DNA from: Gammaproteobacteria bacterium | Lineage (GTDB): Bacteria > Pseudomonadota > Gammaproteobacteria > Pseudomonadales > Cellvibrionaceae | NCBI GenBank assembly: GCA_025362015.1 | Contig: JANYIO010000189.1 | Coordinates: 1 to 34,522 of the forward strand | Direction: 5' to 3' | Length of the DNA stretch: 34,522 bases | Shown: one piece after another, positions 8,687 through 16,564 of the stretch | Numbering within the stretch: position 1 is the stretch's first letter | How the letters are laid out: every line of letters starts with the position of its first letter | Notes under the pieces: generated by a model | The model's database searches: none | The model's input: the letters and a program-made list of their open reading frames with translations, nothing else | What the model was told of the DNA's origin: nothing | Program-made: the position numbers and the translations under genes

Positions 8687-9739
8687 CTAGCGTGAAAACT
8701 TTTTCACTATGGGGTTTGCCCCACAAGAACCTCTTACGATTAATTGTGCCGGCAACAACATAGACTTGGCTGGCTCTCCGTCCACTAGCTTTAACAAGGT
8801 TTCGACTAAGAGCTCACCCGCCAATTGCGTATTTTGCTGCACGGTACTTAACGGCGGATGAGTGTAAGATGCCATAGGAATATCATCAAATCCCATCACC
8901 GCAATATCCCTTGGGACATCAAGACCTGCCTCTTCCAAGGCTTTACTCGCACCAATAGCAATTAAATCGCTGGCGCCGCAAATGCCATCAAAAGGAATGC
9001 GTTTTTGTTGCAGTGTTAAGGTGGCTTTGTAACCCTCTTCTTCTGAGGTTTCTGCATTAACTTGCAAGCGCCCATCAAAGGAAATTTTTGCATCCGCCAA
9101 GGCTTGTTTGAAGCCCTGGAAGCGCATTGCAAATTCTGGACTATGCTCGGAAACATCTCCTAAAAATGCAATATTTTTTCGACCTAATTTAATTAAATGC
9201 TGTGTCGCCAAATAGGCACCACTAAAATTATCACAGCCAATGGATACGCCGGGCTGCCCGTCCAATACGGGGCCCCAGGTAACAAAATGTGCGCCGACTT
9301 CGGTAAGATAAGTTAATTTTTTAACAAAACTTTCGTAATCACCATAGCCCAAAAAAATAATGCCATCGGCGCGATTGGCATCTTCATAATCCGCATGCCA
9401 ATCTTCAGAAAACTGTTGAAATGAAATTAATAAGTCGTAGCCACGGTTAGCCGTTGCGCGGGTAATACTGGCTAACATAGATAAAAAGAAAGGGTTAATT
9501 AAAGAGTCGCCAGTACCTTGATCTTCACACAATAACAGCGCAATTGTTTTTGTTTTTTGCGAGCGCAAATTACGTGCATTTTTATCGACTTTATAGTTTA
9601 ATTCTTTAGCAATCGCTTGAACTTTTAAACGTGTTTCTTCATTGACTAGCGGACTATCACGCAATGCGCGCGACACAGTGGACTGAGATACACCAGCACG
9701 ATAAGCAATATCAAATGATGTCGGCTTATCATCTTTCAT
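8687..9739 (-). CDS. LacI-family transcriptional repressor, probable maltose/starch regulator
   Basis: A 350-aa regulator. The helix-turn-helix lies at residues ~9-26 (FDIAYRAGVSQSTVSRAL), followed by the hinge helix (ending NLRSQKT) and a periplasmic-binding-protein-like sensor domain from ~64 (TIALLL ... GIIFLGYG ... DDIPMASYTHPPLSTV). The start is supported by GAGGG 8 bases before the ATG. By family it binds a palindromic operator with a central CG and is released by a sugar ligand. The four ATACGTAT palindromes between the alpha-glucosidase and transporter genes are the natural targets. Its own upstream region has no full copy, only a half-site CGTATGCA at 9831-9838, so autoregulation through the same site is doubtful. 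The ligand is inferred to be maltose or a related sugar from neighbours only. Confidence 0.85.
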   Translation of the reverse strand: MKDDKPTSFDIAYRAGVSQSTVSRALRDSPLVNEETRLKVQAIAKELNYKVDKNARNLRSQKTKTIALLLCEDQGTGDSLINPFFLSMLASITRATANRGYDLLISFQQFSEDWHADYEDANRADGIIFLGYGDYESFVKKLTYLTEVGAHFVTWGPVLDGQPGVSIGCDNFSGAYLATQHLIKLGRKNIAFLGDVSEHSPEFAMRFQGFKQALADAKISFDGRLQVNAETSEEEGYKATLTLQQKRIPFDGICGASDLIAIGASKALEEAGLDVPRDIAVMGFDDIPMASYTHPPLSTVQQNTQLAGELLVETLLKLVDGEPAKSMLLPAQLIVRGSCGANPIVKKFSR

Positions 9740-9790
9740 ATGCTATGCCCTCGTAATTGATGATATTTATTATGATTAATTAACTGCCAA

Positions 9791-9810
9791 AAGATATTAC
9801 TCCATATCTT
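9791..9810. terminator. Weak AT-rich inverted repeat upstream of the LacI gene
   Basis: AAGATAT and ATATCTT form a 7-bp stem with a 6-base loop; on the minus strand it runs into a short TTTT. It lies between the end of the ABC export operon and the start of the LacI gene. It could be a weak terminator of that operon or an operator for the regulator. Confidence 0.35.
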
Positions 9811-9852
9811 AGGTAAAAAATAGTTTTGGGCGTATGCAGGCCCGCAGTGTTA

Positions 9853-11046
9853 TTACACTTCTCTTAGCGCAGCAGCAACCGGCAGGCGTACCGCACGAAA
9901 AGCGGGGAAAACACCTCCGACAAAACCAATCACTGCCGCAAAAATAACCCCTTGCACTAACAGCTGCGGCGTTACTGCAAAATCAAACACTACTTGACTA
10001 AAGCTGGCAAAATTTAACGTCGATACGGTATAGCCATTAAAGATGACATACACAATCACTGATCCAATAATACCCCCGACAAATGACAACATTAATGATT
10101 CCACCAAGGTCGATATAGCAACGGGCAACGCACCAAAACCAATAGCACGCAAGGTAGCAATTTCGCGCGTACGCGTGGAAACCGATGTGTACATAGTATT
10201 TATTGCACCAAAAGCTGCACCAATTGCCATTAATATTGCTAGCGGATAACCGACAATCTTTATAAATTTACTGAGCGGTTCTGATTGTGCAGCCAGATAT
10301 TCCGATTCCAATTTAACATCCAAATTAAATTTAGGATCAGCGGCTATCGCAGCTTTTAACTCTTGAAGTCCGCTAGAAGTCGAAAGCAGTACACGCATAA
10401 TCTGATAACTATTGCCACGGCGGTAGACTGCTTGCAAAATTTTTGCATCACACCAAAGCTCTGACTCTGCGACTCCGCCGCCCGATTCAAACAAGCCCAC
10501 AATGCTCCACTCTGTTTGACCTAATTTAATTTTTGACCCAACATCAAGATTCGCAAATTGTTTTTGCGCTCCGCGCCCCACAATTAATTCATTTTTACCG
10601 GGCTCAAAATTACGCCCCTGAATAATGTTAAAGGTGCGATGTACTTTAAATGCTTCAGGCTGCACACCGCGCAGGGGCACATTTGCCGAGCTGTTGGTGC
10701 TACGCTTTGCAATATCCACCACCACAAATAACTCCGCCGAGGTTATCGCCACTCCGTTATCCTTAGCAACACCAGGCAAGCCTGCAACTAACTGCGTGGT
10801 TTCATAAGAAAGGCCGCTACTCATCTCTGACGTAGCGCCGGCACGCATTACAATTGCAGTATCCGACGAGCCTGCACTGCGCATGGTTCGCTCAAACCCT
10901 GCGGCCATTGAAAGCACGCTAATAAACACTCCCACCACACAAGCAACTCCAAAAATTGCCACTGCGGAAGTACCCAGGCGCTGCGGAATATTGCGCAAAT
11001 TCATCATGGTAATAATAAAAATTTGCGTGAGACTGTTAAACAACAT
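9853..11046 (-). CDS. ABC transporter permease, FtsX/MacB type (second subunit)
   Basis: A 397-aa FtsX-like permease. It has one N-terminal membrane helix (~27-48), a large extracytoplasmic MacB-type domain (~50-270) and three C-terminal helices (~275-390) containing TREIATLRAIGF, the usual coupling-helix region contacting the ATPase. The start is supported by GGAG upstream of the ATG. It is the last gene of the four-gene export operon, starting two bases after the preceding permease gene ends. With its sister permease it likely forms a heterodimer driven by the LolD-like ATPase and linked to the fusion protein. Family members export peptides, lipids, macrolides or lipoproteins; the substrate here is unknown. 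Confidence 0.85.
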   Translation of the reverse strand: MLFNSLTQIFIITMMNLRNIPQRLGTSAVAIFGVACVVGVFISVLSMAAGFERTMRSAGSSDTAIVMRAGATSEMSSGLSYETTQLVAGLPGVAKDNGVAITSAELFVVVDIAKRSTNSSANVPLRGVQPEAFKVHRTFNIIQGRNFEPGKNELIVGRGAQKQFANLDVGSKIKLGQTEWSIVGLFESGGGVAESELWCDAKILQAVYRRGNSYQIMRVLLSTSSGLQELKAAIAADPKFNLDVKLESEYLAAQSEPLSKFIKIVGYPLAILMAIGAAFGAINTMYTSVSTRTREIATLRAIGFGALPVAISTLVESLMLSFVGGIIGSVIVYVIFNGYTVSTLNFASFSQVVFDFAVTPQLLVQGVIFAAVIGFVGGVFPAFRAVRLPVAAALREV

Positions 11047-11048
11047 AA

Positions 11049-12206
11049 TTATCTTCTCCTCAACGCAGCAACAATATTCAAACGCAACCCTTGAACCGCA
11101 GGAATAATTCCAGTAAGAAATCCGAGCAGCAACATTGCAACGACTCCATCCACAAAAATGCCTATTGAAAAAGATAAGCCAGGTAAATTAGCAGCAAATT
11201 TATCAGCAAGTGCGGTAATTATTTTAGCCGCAACAATAAGCCCGGCAATACCGCCCAACAGAACTACTACCAAAGATTCCATTAATACCAATAACATAAC
11301 CGCAATATCGCTAAACCCAAGTGTTTTTAAAATGGCCACCTCAGGAATTCGCTCGCGAAATGATTGCGCCATAGTATTGCCGGCCACCAGTAGCATAGTA
11401 AAAAAAACTGCACTTAAAATTAATGTGGTAATTAACCCGATATCCGCAAATTGCTTGGCAAAAGATTTTGCAAAATCTTTTTCACTGCTGGTTTTTGTTT
11501 CAGTAAAAGAGTTAGCAAACAACGCATCTACCGCCGCTGCAACTTGTCCCGCTTGCGCAGGATTTTTGACTTTAATAATTAACCAACCTAAGGTTCCTTC
11601 ACCAAATTGTCGCGCCTTATCAAAATAATCGTAGTGCATTAGCATGCCGCTAGTATCTGCGCGCTTATCTTTGGCATCGTAAATGCCATCAATCACGAAT
11701 TCCCATGCCGTACTACCATTTTTTTGTGGGAACATACCAATCAACGGAATTCTATTACCCACTTTCCAATTAAATTTTTGCGCTAATGCTCGACCAATAA
11801 CCACACCCACACGATCATTTTTCCACGCCGTCATTTGCTCCGGCGGCAACTTATACATTTCTTTATAAATATCAAAATAAGTTTCAGCTTCAACGGGAAA
11901 CTGCGGAAATTGATTTTTTTGTTCTTGATAATAACCACCAAACCAGTTAGCCAAAGTAACTTTATCAACGCCCTCAAGCGCCCTTACTTTACTTAAATAG
12001 CTATAAGGTAATGGTTGAATCAAGGTAACTTTATTAATGGTTATTAAGCGATCCTCACCGGCAATCTCAGCGCCGGAATTAAAGGCCACGCTCAAACTTC
12101 GCAACAAACCAAACAATAAAAATGCGATCATAATCGAGAGTATTGTTAAGATTGTCCTTACTTTCTTCCGGCCAAGATTTTTTATAATAAAATAGAAGTA
12201 GTACAT
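11049..12206 (-). CDS. ABC transporter permease, FtsX/MacB type (first subunit)
   Basis: A 385-aa permease of the same fold as its downstream neighbour: TM1 at ~17-38 (RTILTILSIMIAFLLFGLL), an extracytoplasmic domain, and three C-terminal helices (~255-380). The coupling segment RERIPEVAILKTLGF precedes the third helix. GGAG lies 7 bases before the ATG, inside the end of the ATPase gene, and only two bases separate the genes, so translation is probably coupled. The sequence is clearly diverged from the second permease, so the pair is expected to work as a heterodimer. Substrate unknown. Confidence 0.85.
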   Translation of the reverse strand: MYYFYFIIKNLGRKKVRTILTILSIMIAFLLFGLLRSLSVAFNSGAEIAGEDRLITINKVTLIQPLPYSYLSKVRALEGVDKVTLANWFGGYYQEQKNQFPQFPVEAETYFDIYKEMYKLPPEQMTAWKNDRVGVVIGRALAQKFNWKVGNRIPLIGMFPQKNGSTAWEFVIDGIYDAKDKRADTSGMLMHYDYFDKARQFGEGTLGWLIIKVKNPAQAGQVAAAVDALFANSFTETKTSSEKDFAKSFAKQFADIGLITTLILSAVFFTMLLVAGNTMAQSFRERIPEVAILKTLGFSDIAVMLLVLMESLVVVLLGGIAGLIVAAKIITALADKFAANLPGLSFSIGIFVDGVVAMLLLGFLTGIIPAVQGLRLNIVAALRRR

Positions 12207-12208
12207 GA

Positions 12209-12982
12209 CTATGCTCCGGCGATTCCCGATTTTTTAGTGCTGCCGTTTGCAGCCATATCATCCTTAATCAAGGCGCCTTTATCCAAATAGATAATTTTTT
12301 TGGCGTGATCTGCCGCACGGGGATCGTGTGTAACCATGATTATCGTTTTTTGTTGCTCACGATTTAATTCTTGCATGAGAGCTAAAATTTCATCGGCTGT
12401 CGTGCGATCAAGATCGCCCGTAGGCTCATCGCACAATAATAAATTAGGGTCACTAACCAGCGCTCGTGCAATCGCAACACGCTGCTCCTGGCCACCAGAC
12501 AATTCTCTCGGATAATGTTTGGCGCGATCAGCAAGCCCTACCAGCTCCAATGCAGCAGCAACATGTAATTTTCTTTCCTTACTGGTTAAGTTGGTCAACA
12601 ACAGCGGCAATTCAACATTTTTTTCAGCCGTTAACACTGGCATTAAATTATAAAATTGAAAAATAAAACCGACATTGCTGGCGCGCCATCGCGTTAATTC
12701 TGCAGCAGAAAATTTGTCAATGCGCTGACCATCAATCATTAACTCTCCAGATGTTGGACTATCGAGGCCACCAAGAATATTTAACAACGTCGTTTTGCCA
12801 GACCCCGAAGGGCCCATGAGCGCAAGAAAATCGCCGCGTTTGATCGTTAGATTTAGATTGGCTAATACCGGCACGAGATCCTTGCCTTTTTTATAGCTCT
12901 TGCCAATATTGTTTAATTCTACGAGCACTTCATTATCCATTGCTGAAGTTTGCACCATTGGGGCCTGCGTACTGATAGACAT
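12209..12982 (-). CDS. ABC transporter ATP-binding protein, LolD/MacB type
   Basis: Cytoplasmic ATPase that powers the two FtsX-like permeases. Motifs, counted from the start used here: Walker A GPSGSGKTT (57-65), Q-loop Q109, signature LSGGQ (161-165), Walker B LLLCDEP with D185/E186, and H-loop H219. The C-terminal tail is short. Start choice: the ORF track begins at 13024, but AGGAGA lies a few bases before the ATG at 12982 and the extra 14 residues look non-native, so I use 12982 (257 aa). It follows the membrane-fusion gene and overlaps the same transcriptional unit. The class acts as a mechanotransmission transporter rather than a true substrate channel. Confidence 0.88.
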   Translation of the reverse strand: MSISTQAPMVQTSAMDNEVLVELNNIGKSYKKGKDLVPVLANLNLTIKRGDFLALMGPSGSGKTTLLNILGGLDSPTSGELMIDGQRIDKFSAAELTRWRASNVGFIFQFYNLMPVLTAEKNVELPLLLTNLTSKERKLHVAAALELVGLADRAKHYPRELSGGQEQRVAIARALVSDPNLLLCDEPTGDLDRTTADEILALMQELNREQQKTIIMVTHDPRAADHAKKIIYLDKGALIKDDMAANGSTKKSGIAGA

Positions 12983-13049
12983 AGATTCTCCTGTGGCAAT
13001 ATAAAACCTAACCGCACATTGCATTCACCGCATACGGAAAGGACTGTTT

Positions 13050-14282
13050 TTATTCCTGTATTACCTTCATACCTTTTTTCAGCGGCGCAGAAGCATCTAC
13101 CACAAAATCTTCACCTGCATTTAAGCCTTCAGAAATATAAGCATCACTACCATAACTTGCATTCAGCTTAACTTTGCGCTGCTCAACCACACCATCTTTC
13201 ACGACAAATACAAATTTGTGCTGCTCTACCGAACGCACCGCCGAGGTTGGCACGCGTATGCCTAATGGCGCTTTAGGCGTTTGTTTTTCCGGTGGTTCCG
13301 GATTTAAAAAAGCTACCTTTACACCCATGTCCGGTAAAATACGCGGATCCAAATCCTGAAAAGAAATGCGTACTTTTACGGTTGCTTTTTGACGATCTGC
13401 TGTGGGAATAATTGCCGCAACTTTTGCCGGAATTTTCCATTCGGGATATGCTTCTAATACGGCTTCCGCAAGTTGACCGGCATGTACACGCTGAATGTAA
13501 GATTCATTGACGTCAACCTCAATTTCTAACGAGCTCATATCCACCAAGGTACAAATGCCGGTACGCGTAAAACCACCGCCTGCAGAATTGGGGGAAATCA
13601 TTTCGCCCGGCTGTGAATCTTTGCTCACAATAACTCCAGCAAAAGGGGCGCGAATAGTTAAATCATCTACATATTGTTTTTGCTGCGCGAGCATACGTTC
13701 ATTAACTTCAACCATCTCCTGGCGATTATTCAACTGTGCTTTAAGTGAATCATAATTGGCTTGTATCAAATCAAATGCAGCTTGGCTGACCAATTTCTTT
13801 TCAACCATAGACAGGTTGCGCTCAAAATTTAGTTTCGCTTCCACCAGGCGCGCGCGCGTCTCGGCTACTTCTGCTTTTGATGCTTGCACTTCCGACTTTA
13901 CAACATCAAATGATTTCTTTGCATTCAAATCGTCAAGCCGGGCGAGCACCTGATCTTTTTCAACGGCCACGCCCTCTTCAAACAATACCTCTACAACCTT
14001 TCCCGTAACTTTAGACGACACCGTAGCTGAACGGCGCGCTACTACATATCCGGTTGCGTCAAGAACACTCGCAGAGGATGAATCCACCGTTGCCATACGT
14101 GCCATTTGAATTTTTACCGGCAGCGGCGCTGGCTCATAAAAAAGCCAAAAACTTATGACAACCGCAAGGAAAACTACGCCAGAGCCTGCAACCCAAAATA
14201 TCCAGCCCGGCTTTAACGGCGAGGCCTTACGATCAATGCGCAACTGAGACAGAAGTTCATTTTTATTATTCACAAATACCAT
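13050..14282 (-). CDS. Membrane-fusion (periplasmic adaptor) protein of the ABC exporter
   Basis: A 410-aa HlyD/MacA-like adaptor, first gene of the export operon. A single membrane anchor lies at ~27-49 (WIFWVAGSGVVFLAVVISFW). A lipoyl-type half (VSSKVTGKVVEVLFEEG) then leads to a coiled-coil hairpin (~120-205), the second lipoyl half (IRAPFAGVIVSKDSQPGE), a beta-barrel and a C-terminal membrane-proximal domain. It would bridge the inner-membrane ABC complex to an outer-membrane TolC-type channel, which is not encoded in this window. The ATG at 14282 directly abuts AGGA, too close for an ideal ribosome-binding site; a GTG three codons on (14273) has 8-base spacing, so the true start may be there. 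Confidence 0.85.
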   Translation of the reverse strand: MVFVNNKNELLSQLRIDRKASPLKPGWIFWVAGSGVVFLAVVISFWLFYEPAPLPVKIQMARMATVDSSSASVLDATGYVVARRSATVSSKVTGKVVEVLFEEGVAVEKDQVLARLDDLNAKKSFDVVKSEVQASKAEVAETRARLVEAKLNFERNLSMVEKKLVSQAAFDLIQANYDSLKAQLNNRQEMVEVNERMLAQQKQYVDDLTIRAPFAGVIVSKDSQPGEMISPNSAGGGFTRTGICTLVDMSSLEIEVDVNESYIQRVHAGQLAEAVLEAYPEWKIPAKVAAIIPTADRQKATVKVRISFQDLDPRILPDMGVKVAFLNPEPPEKQTPKAPLGIRVPTSAVRSVEQHKFVFVVKDGVVEQRKVKLNASYGSDAYISEGLNAGEDFVVDASAPLKKGMKVIQE

Positions 14283-14636
14283 CCTAACAACTGATATGGG
14301 ACTAAAACACTAACAGCAATTTGCTGTATGCATACATTACAATGTGCCGCCATTCTAATGCAGTCTGACTCTACACGCATCAAAGATACTCCACCAAAAG
14401 CGAACAAGATTTACACAATCAACTCAGAATACCGATCAACGTATCATTTTATCGGTAATGCGAGATGAAATAGATAAAATCTCCAAGGTAAAATTTTCTC
14501 AGCTGCGAGCCTTACAATTGGGATTTTATGGTTAAGCTGCACTATCCATCACTTTTTGATACCATTGCATTTTTTCGCTATGCATTGCACACAAAGCGTT
14601 TATTGATATTTAGGTACGACTTAGGTAAAGCCTTCC
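14283..14636. other. Divergent intergenic region between export operon and psd
   Basis: About 350 bases without a gene. It holds the 12-bp palindrome at 14325-14336 and low-scoring promoter-like pairs (for psd, TTGATA and TATGCA with 17-base spacing near 14558-14586). Nothing else is recognisable. Confidence 0.4.
14325..14336. promoter_or_regulatory. Perfect 12-bp palindrome upstream of the export operon
   Basis: TGTATGCATACA lies about 43 bases before the adaptor start codon, where an operator could act. The binding protein is unknown. It differs from the maltose-locus palindrome in its centre (GC rather than CG). Confidence 0.35.
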
Positions 14637-15488
14637 ATGAATGAAAAATTATTTATCAAACTACAACATCTGGTGCCGCAACATAAGCTGTCCCGTTTTA
14701 TCGGTAACATTGCTAACTCGCAAAATACATGGATTAAAAATACCTTTATTAGCTGGTTTATTAAACGTTATCACGTGGACATGTCGCTAGCGGCAGAAGA
14801 GAACCCGCGCGCTTACCAATGTTTTAATGATTTTTTTACGCGCGCATTAAAGCCGGGAATTCGCCCGCTTAGCCGCGAACCACATGCCATTGTGTGCCCT
14901 GCCGATGGCGCAATCAGTCAGATTGGAAAAATTTCAAAAGGTCGAATATTTCAAGCCAAAGGACAAGATTACACTGCCCACGAATTACTCGGTGGCGACG
15001 ATGCGTTAGCACAAGAATTTGCCGATGGGGACTTTGCCACTATATATTTAGCCCCCTCTGATTATCACCGGGTACACATGCCCTATGGCGGCAAACTACG
15101 CAGCACGATTATGGTACCTGGCGATTTATTTTCAGTGAATACAGTTACCGCTAATAATGTACCCCGTTTATTTGCACGCAATGAGCGCGCAGTAACTATT
15201 TTTGATACTGACATAGGCCCTATGGCCGTGGTGTTAGTGGGCGCGATGATAGTAGCGGGAATTGAGACGGTATGGGATGGCCAAATGGCGCCCATTGTCG
15301 AGCGCGAAATACAAACATCACTGTATCCTTTCCAAAATATCACGCTCGAAAAAGGTAGCGAAATGGGTCGGTTCAAGTTGGGTTCTACGGTGATTGTTTT
15401 ATTTGCAAAAAATAAAATAAAATGGGAGCCACAATTTGTAGCCAGCAGCAGCACTCGCGTCGGAGTAAAGCTGGCTGACAAATGTTAA
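14637..15488 (+). CDS. psd: Phosphatidylserine decarboxylase proenzyme
   Basis: A 283-aa proenzyme that converts phosphatidylserine to phosphatidylethanolamine at the inner membrane. The autocleavage motif is KLGST, with S250 expected to become the pyruvoyl group of the alpha chain. D90 (CPADG) and H147 (YHRVHMPYGG) match the self-cleavage/catalytic triad positions of the E. coli enzyme. The length is normal for the class. The ribosome-binding site is weak (GGTAAAG). The gene is divergent from the ABC export operon and convergent with the terC-like gene 28 bases beyond its stop; I see no terminator in that gap. Confidence 0.95.
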   Translation: MNEKLFIKLQHLVPQHKLSRFIGNIANSQNTWIKNTFISWFIKRYHVDMSLAAEENPRAYQCFNDFFTRALKPGIRPLSREPHAIVCPADGAISQIGKISKGRIFQAKGQDYTAHELLGGDDALAQEFADGDFATIYLAPSDYHRVHMPYGGKLRSTIMVPGDLFSVNTVTANNVPRLFARNERAVTIFDTDIGPMAVVLVGAMIVAGIETVWDGQMAPIVEREIQTSLYPFQNITLEKGSEMGRFKLGSTVIVLFAKNKIKWEPQFVASSSTRVGVKLADKC

Positions 15489-15516
15489 TACGTTAGTATT
15501 AAGCAAATAAAAATTA

Positions 15517-16233
15517 TTATTTATTGATCTTTTTGCGCATTTTAATATTCAACATTTCTACCGCTAACGAGAAAGCCATTGCAAAATAAATGTAACCTTT
15601 TGGTACATGAATTTCACAGCCTTCAGCTAACAACGTAGCGCCAACAATCATTAAGAACGCAAGTGCAAGGACTTTAATTGTCGGTTGCGATTCCACAAAA
15701 TCGCCAATCGCTTTGGCCGCAAACAACATGACGCCCACCGCCAGAATAATCGCCACCGCCATTAGCGACACTTGACTGACCAAGCCTACCGCGGTGATAA
15801 CCGAATCTAGCGAAAATACGATGTCCAGAATAGCAATTTGGATAAGCACCATCACTAATCCTGAGCCGCCACCCTTCACATTAACTTCTTCCTCCCCACC
15901 TTCCACAACTTTATGAATTTCAATTGTGGCTTTGGCTAACAAAAACAAACCACCGCCAATTAAAATTAAATCTCTTCCCGAAATATCGTGTTCAAAAACA
16001 GAAAGAAGCGGGTCTGTTAATTTCATCACCCATGAGAGTGAAAATAACAACGCCAGTCGTGTCAGCATTGCTAAACCCAACCCAGTACTACGTGCAAACG
16101 CACGTTGCGGCTCGGGTAAACGTCCGACAAGAATAGATAGAAAAATAATATTATCTATACCTAACACAATTTCTAAAGCTGTCAAGGTTGCCAATGCCAC
16201 CCAAGCTTCCGGATTTATTAACCATTCAAACAT
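15517..16233 (-). CDS. TerC-family integral membrane protein
   Basis: A 238-aa membrane protein with about seven helices and the two family signatures: EIVLGIDNIIFLSIL (E21, D27) and DIVFSLDSVITAVG (D137, D143). These acidic residues are the expected metal-site candidates. A short charged loop (EGGEEEVNV) separates the halves. There is no CBS or CorC domain, so this is the compact YgdQ-like form. Some TerC proteins export manganese or metallate exoenzymes; the specific role here is not shown. GAGAA precedes the ATG. A candidate promoter (16325-16353) and a tandem repeat in the presumed leader lie upstream. Confidence 0.85.
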   Translation of the reverse strand: MFEWLINPEAWVALATLTALEIVLGIDNIIFLSILVGRLPEPQRAFARSTGLGLAMLTRLALLFSLSWVMKLTDPLLSVFEHDISGRDLILIGGGLFLLAKATIEIHKVVEGGEEEVNVKGGGSGLVMVLIQIAILDIVFSLDSVITAVGLVSQVSLMAVAIILAVGVMLFAAKAIGDFVESQPTIKVLALAFLMIVGATLLAEGCEIHVPKGYIYFAMAFSLAVEMLNIKMRKKINK

Positions 16234-16284
16234 TATTTATTTCTCAAAAAAAATCTAACAAGACATCTACCAATATAGCGTTCT

Positions 16285-16328
16285 TCGCTTTATTACTGAC
16301 CTACTCTCGCTTTATTGCTGACCTAGTA
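16285..16328. repeat. Two tandem copies of a 22-bp repeat
   Basis: The unit beginning TCGCTTTATT is repeated immediately, the copies differing at three positions (16285-16306 and 16307-16328). It lies in the presumed 5' leader of the terC-like gene. Confidence 0.8.
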
Positions 16329-16353
16329 TTGATCAACACCACACGCTTGCCAA
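16325..16353 (-). promoter_or_regulatory. Candidate sigma-70 promoter of the terC-like gene
   Basis: On the minus strand, TTGGCA and AATACT are separated by 17 bases. They lie about 90-120 bases before the start codon. The -35 is good and the -10 is moderate. Confidence 0.35.
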
Positions 16354-16476
16354 TCGCAAATATGAACCAATTAATTGTACCTTGCCCGCCACAAAGATAG
16401 ACAACTACTTTTGGCTCTCGCTATAAGTTTCATGATAAATATAAATATCGACAATTTTACAACTAATATTTTTGCC

Positions 16477-16513
16477 AAAAAAAAACCGCCATCAGCAAAG
16501 CCAATAGCGGTTT
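16477..16513 (-). terminator. Intrinsic terminator of the HD-GYP gene
   Basis: On the minus strand, AAACCGC pairs with GCGGTTT and is followed by a run of about nine T. It lies about 50 bases after the stop codon. Confidence 0.8.
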
Positions 16514-16564
16514 CGAAAACCAGTGTATTGCTGACGCTTCAATTTTCTTAACTTTTTAGTTCAC

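Larger units (their letters stand above)
16234..16564. other. Intergenic region between HD-GYP gene and terC-like gene
   Basis: About 330 bases with no gene. It holds, from left to right, the tandem 22-bp repeat at 16285-16328, a promoter candidate for the terC-like gene (16325-16353) and the HD-GYP terminator (16477-16513). I looked for a manganese (yybP-ykoY) riboswitch and did not find its conserved core. Confidence 0.55.

Noticed and set aside
11158-11628. 156-aa plus-strand ORF over the permease gene
   Set aside because: Antisense shadow of a clear FtsX-like permease; no recognisable domain.
14325-14336. Palindrome before the export operon as a fifth maltose operator
   Set aside because: The centre is ATGCAT rather than ACGT, so it does not match the ATACGTAT core.
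15083-15481. 132-aa minus-strand ORF over psd
   Set aside because: Shadow of psd; the psd frame carries all catalytic motifs.
16234-16440. Possible manganese (yybP-ykoY) riboswitch before the terC-like gene
   Set aside because: TerC-family genes sometimes have one, but I could not find its conserved core or a matching stem arrangement; only a tandem repeat is present.
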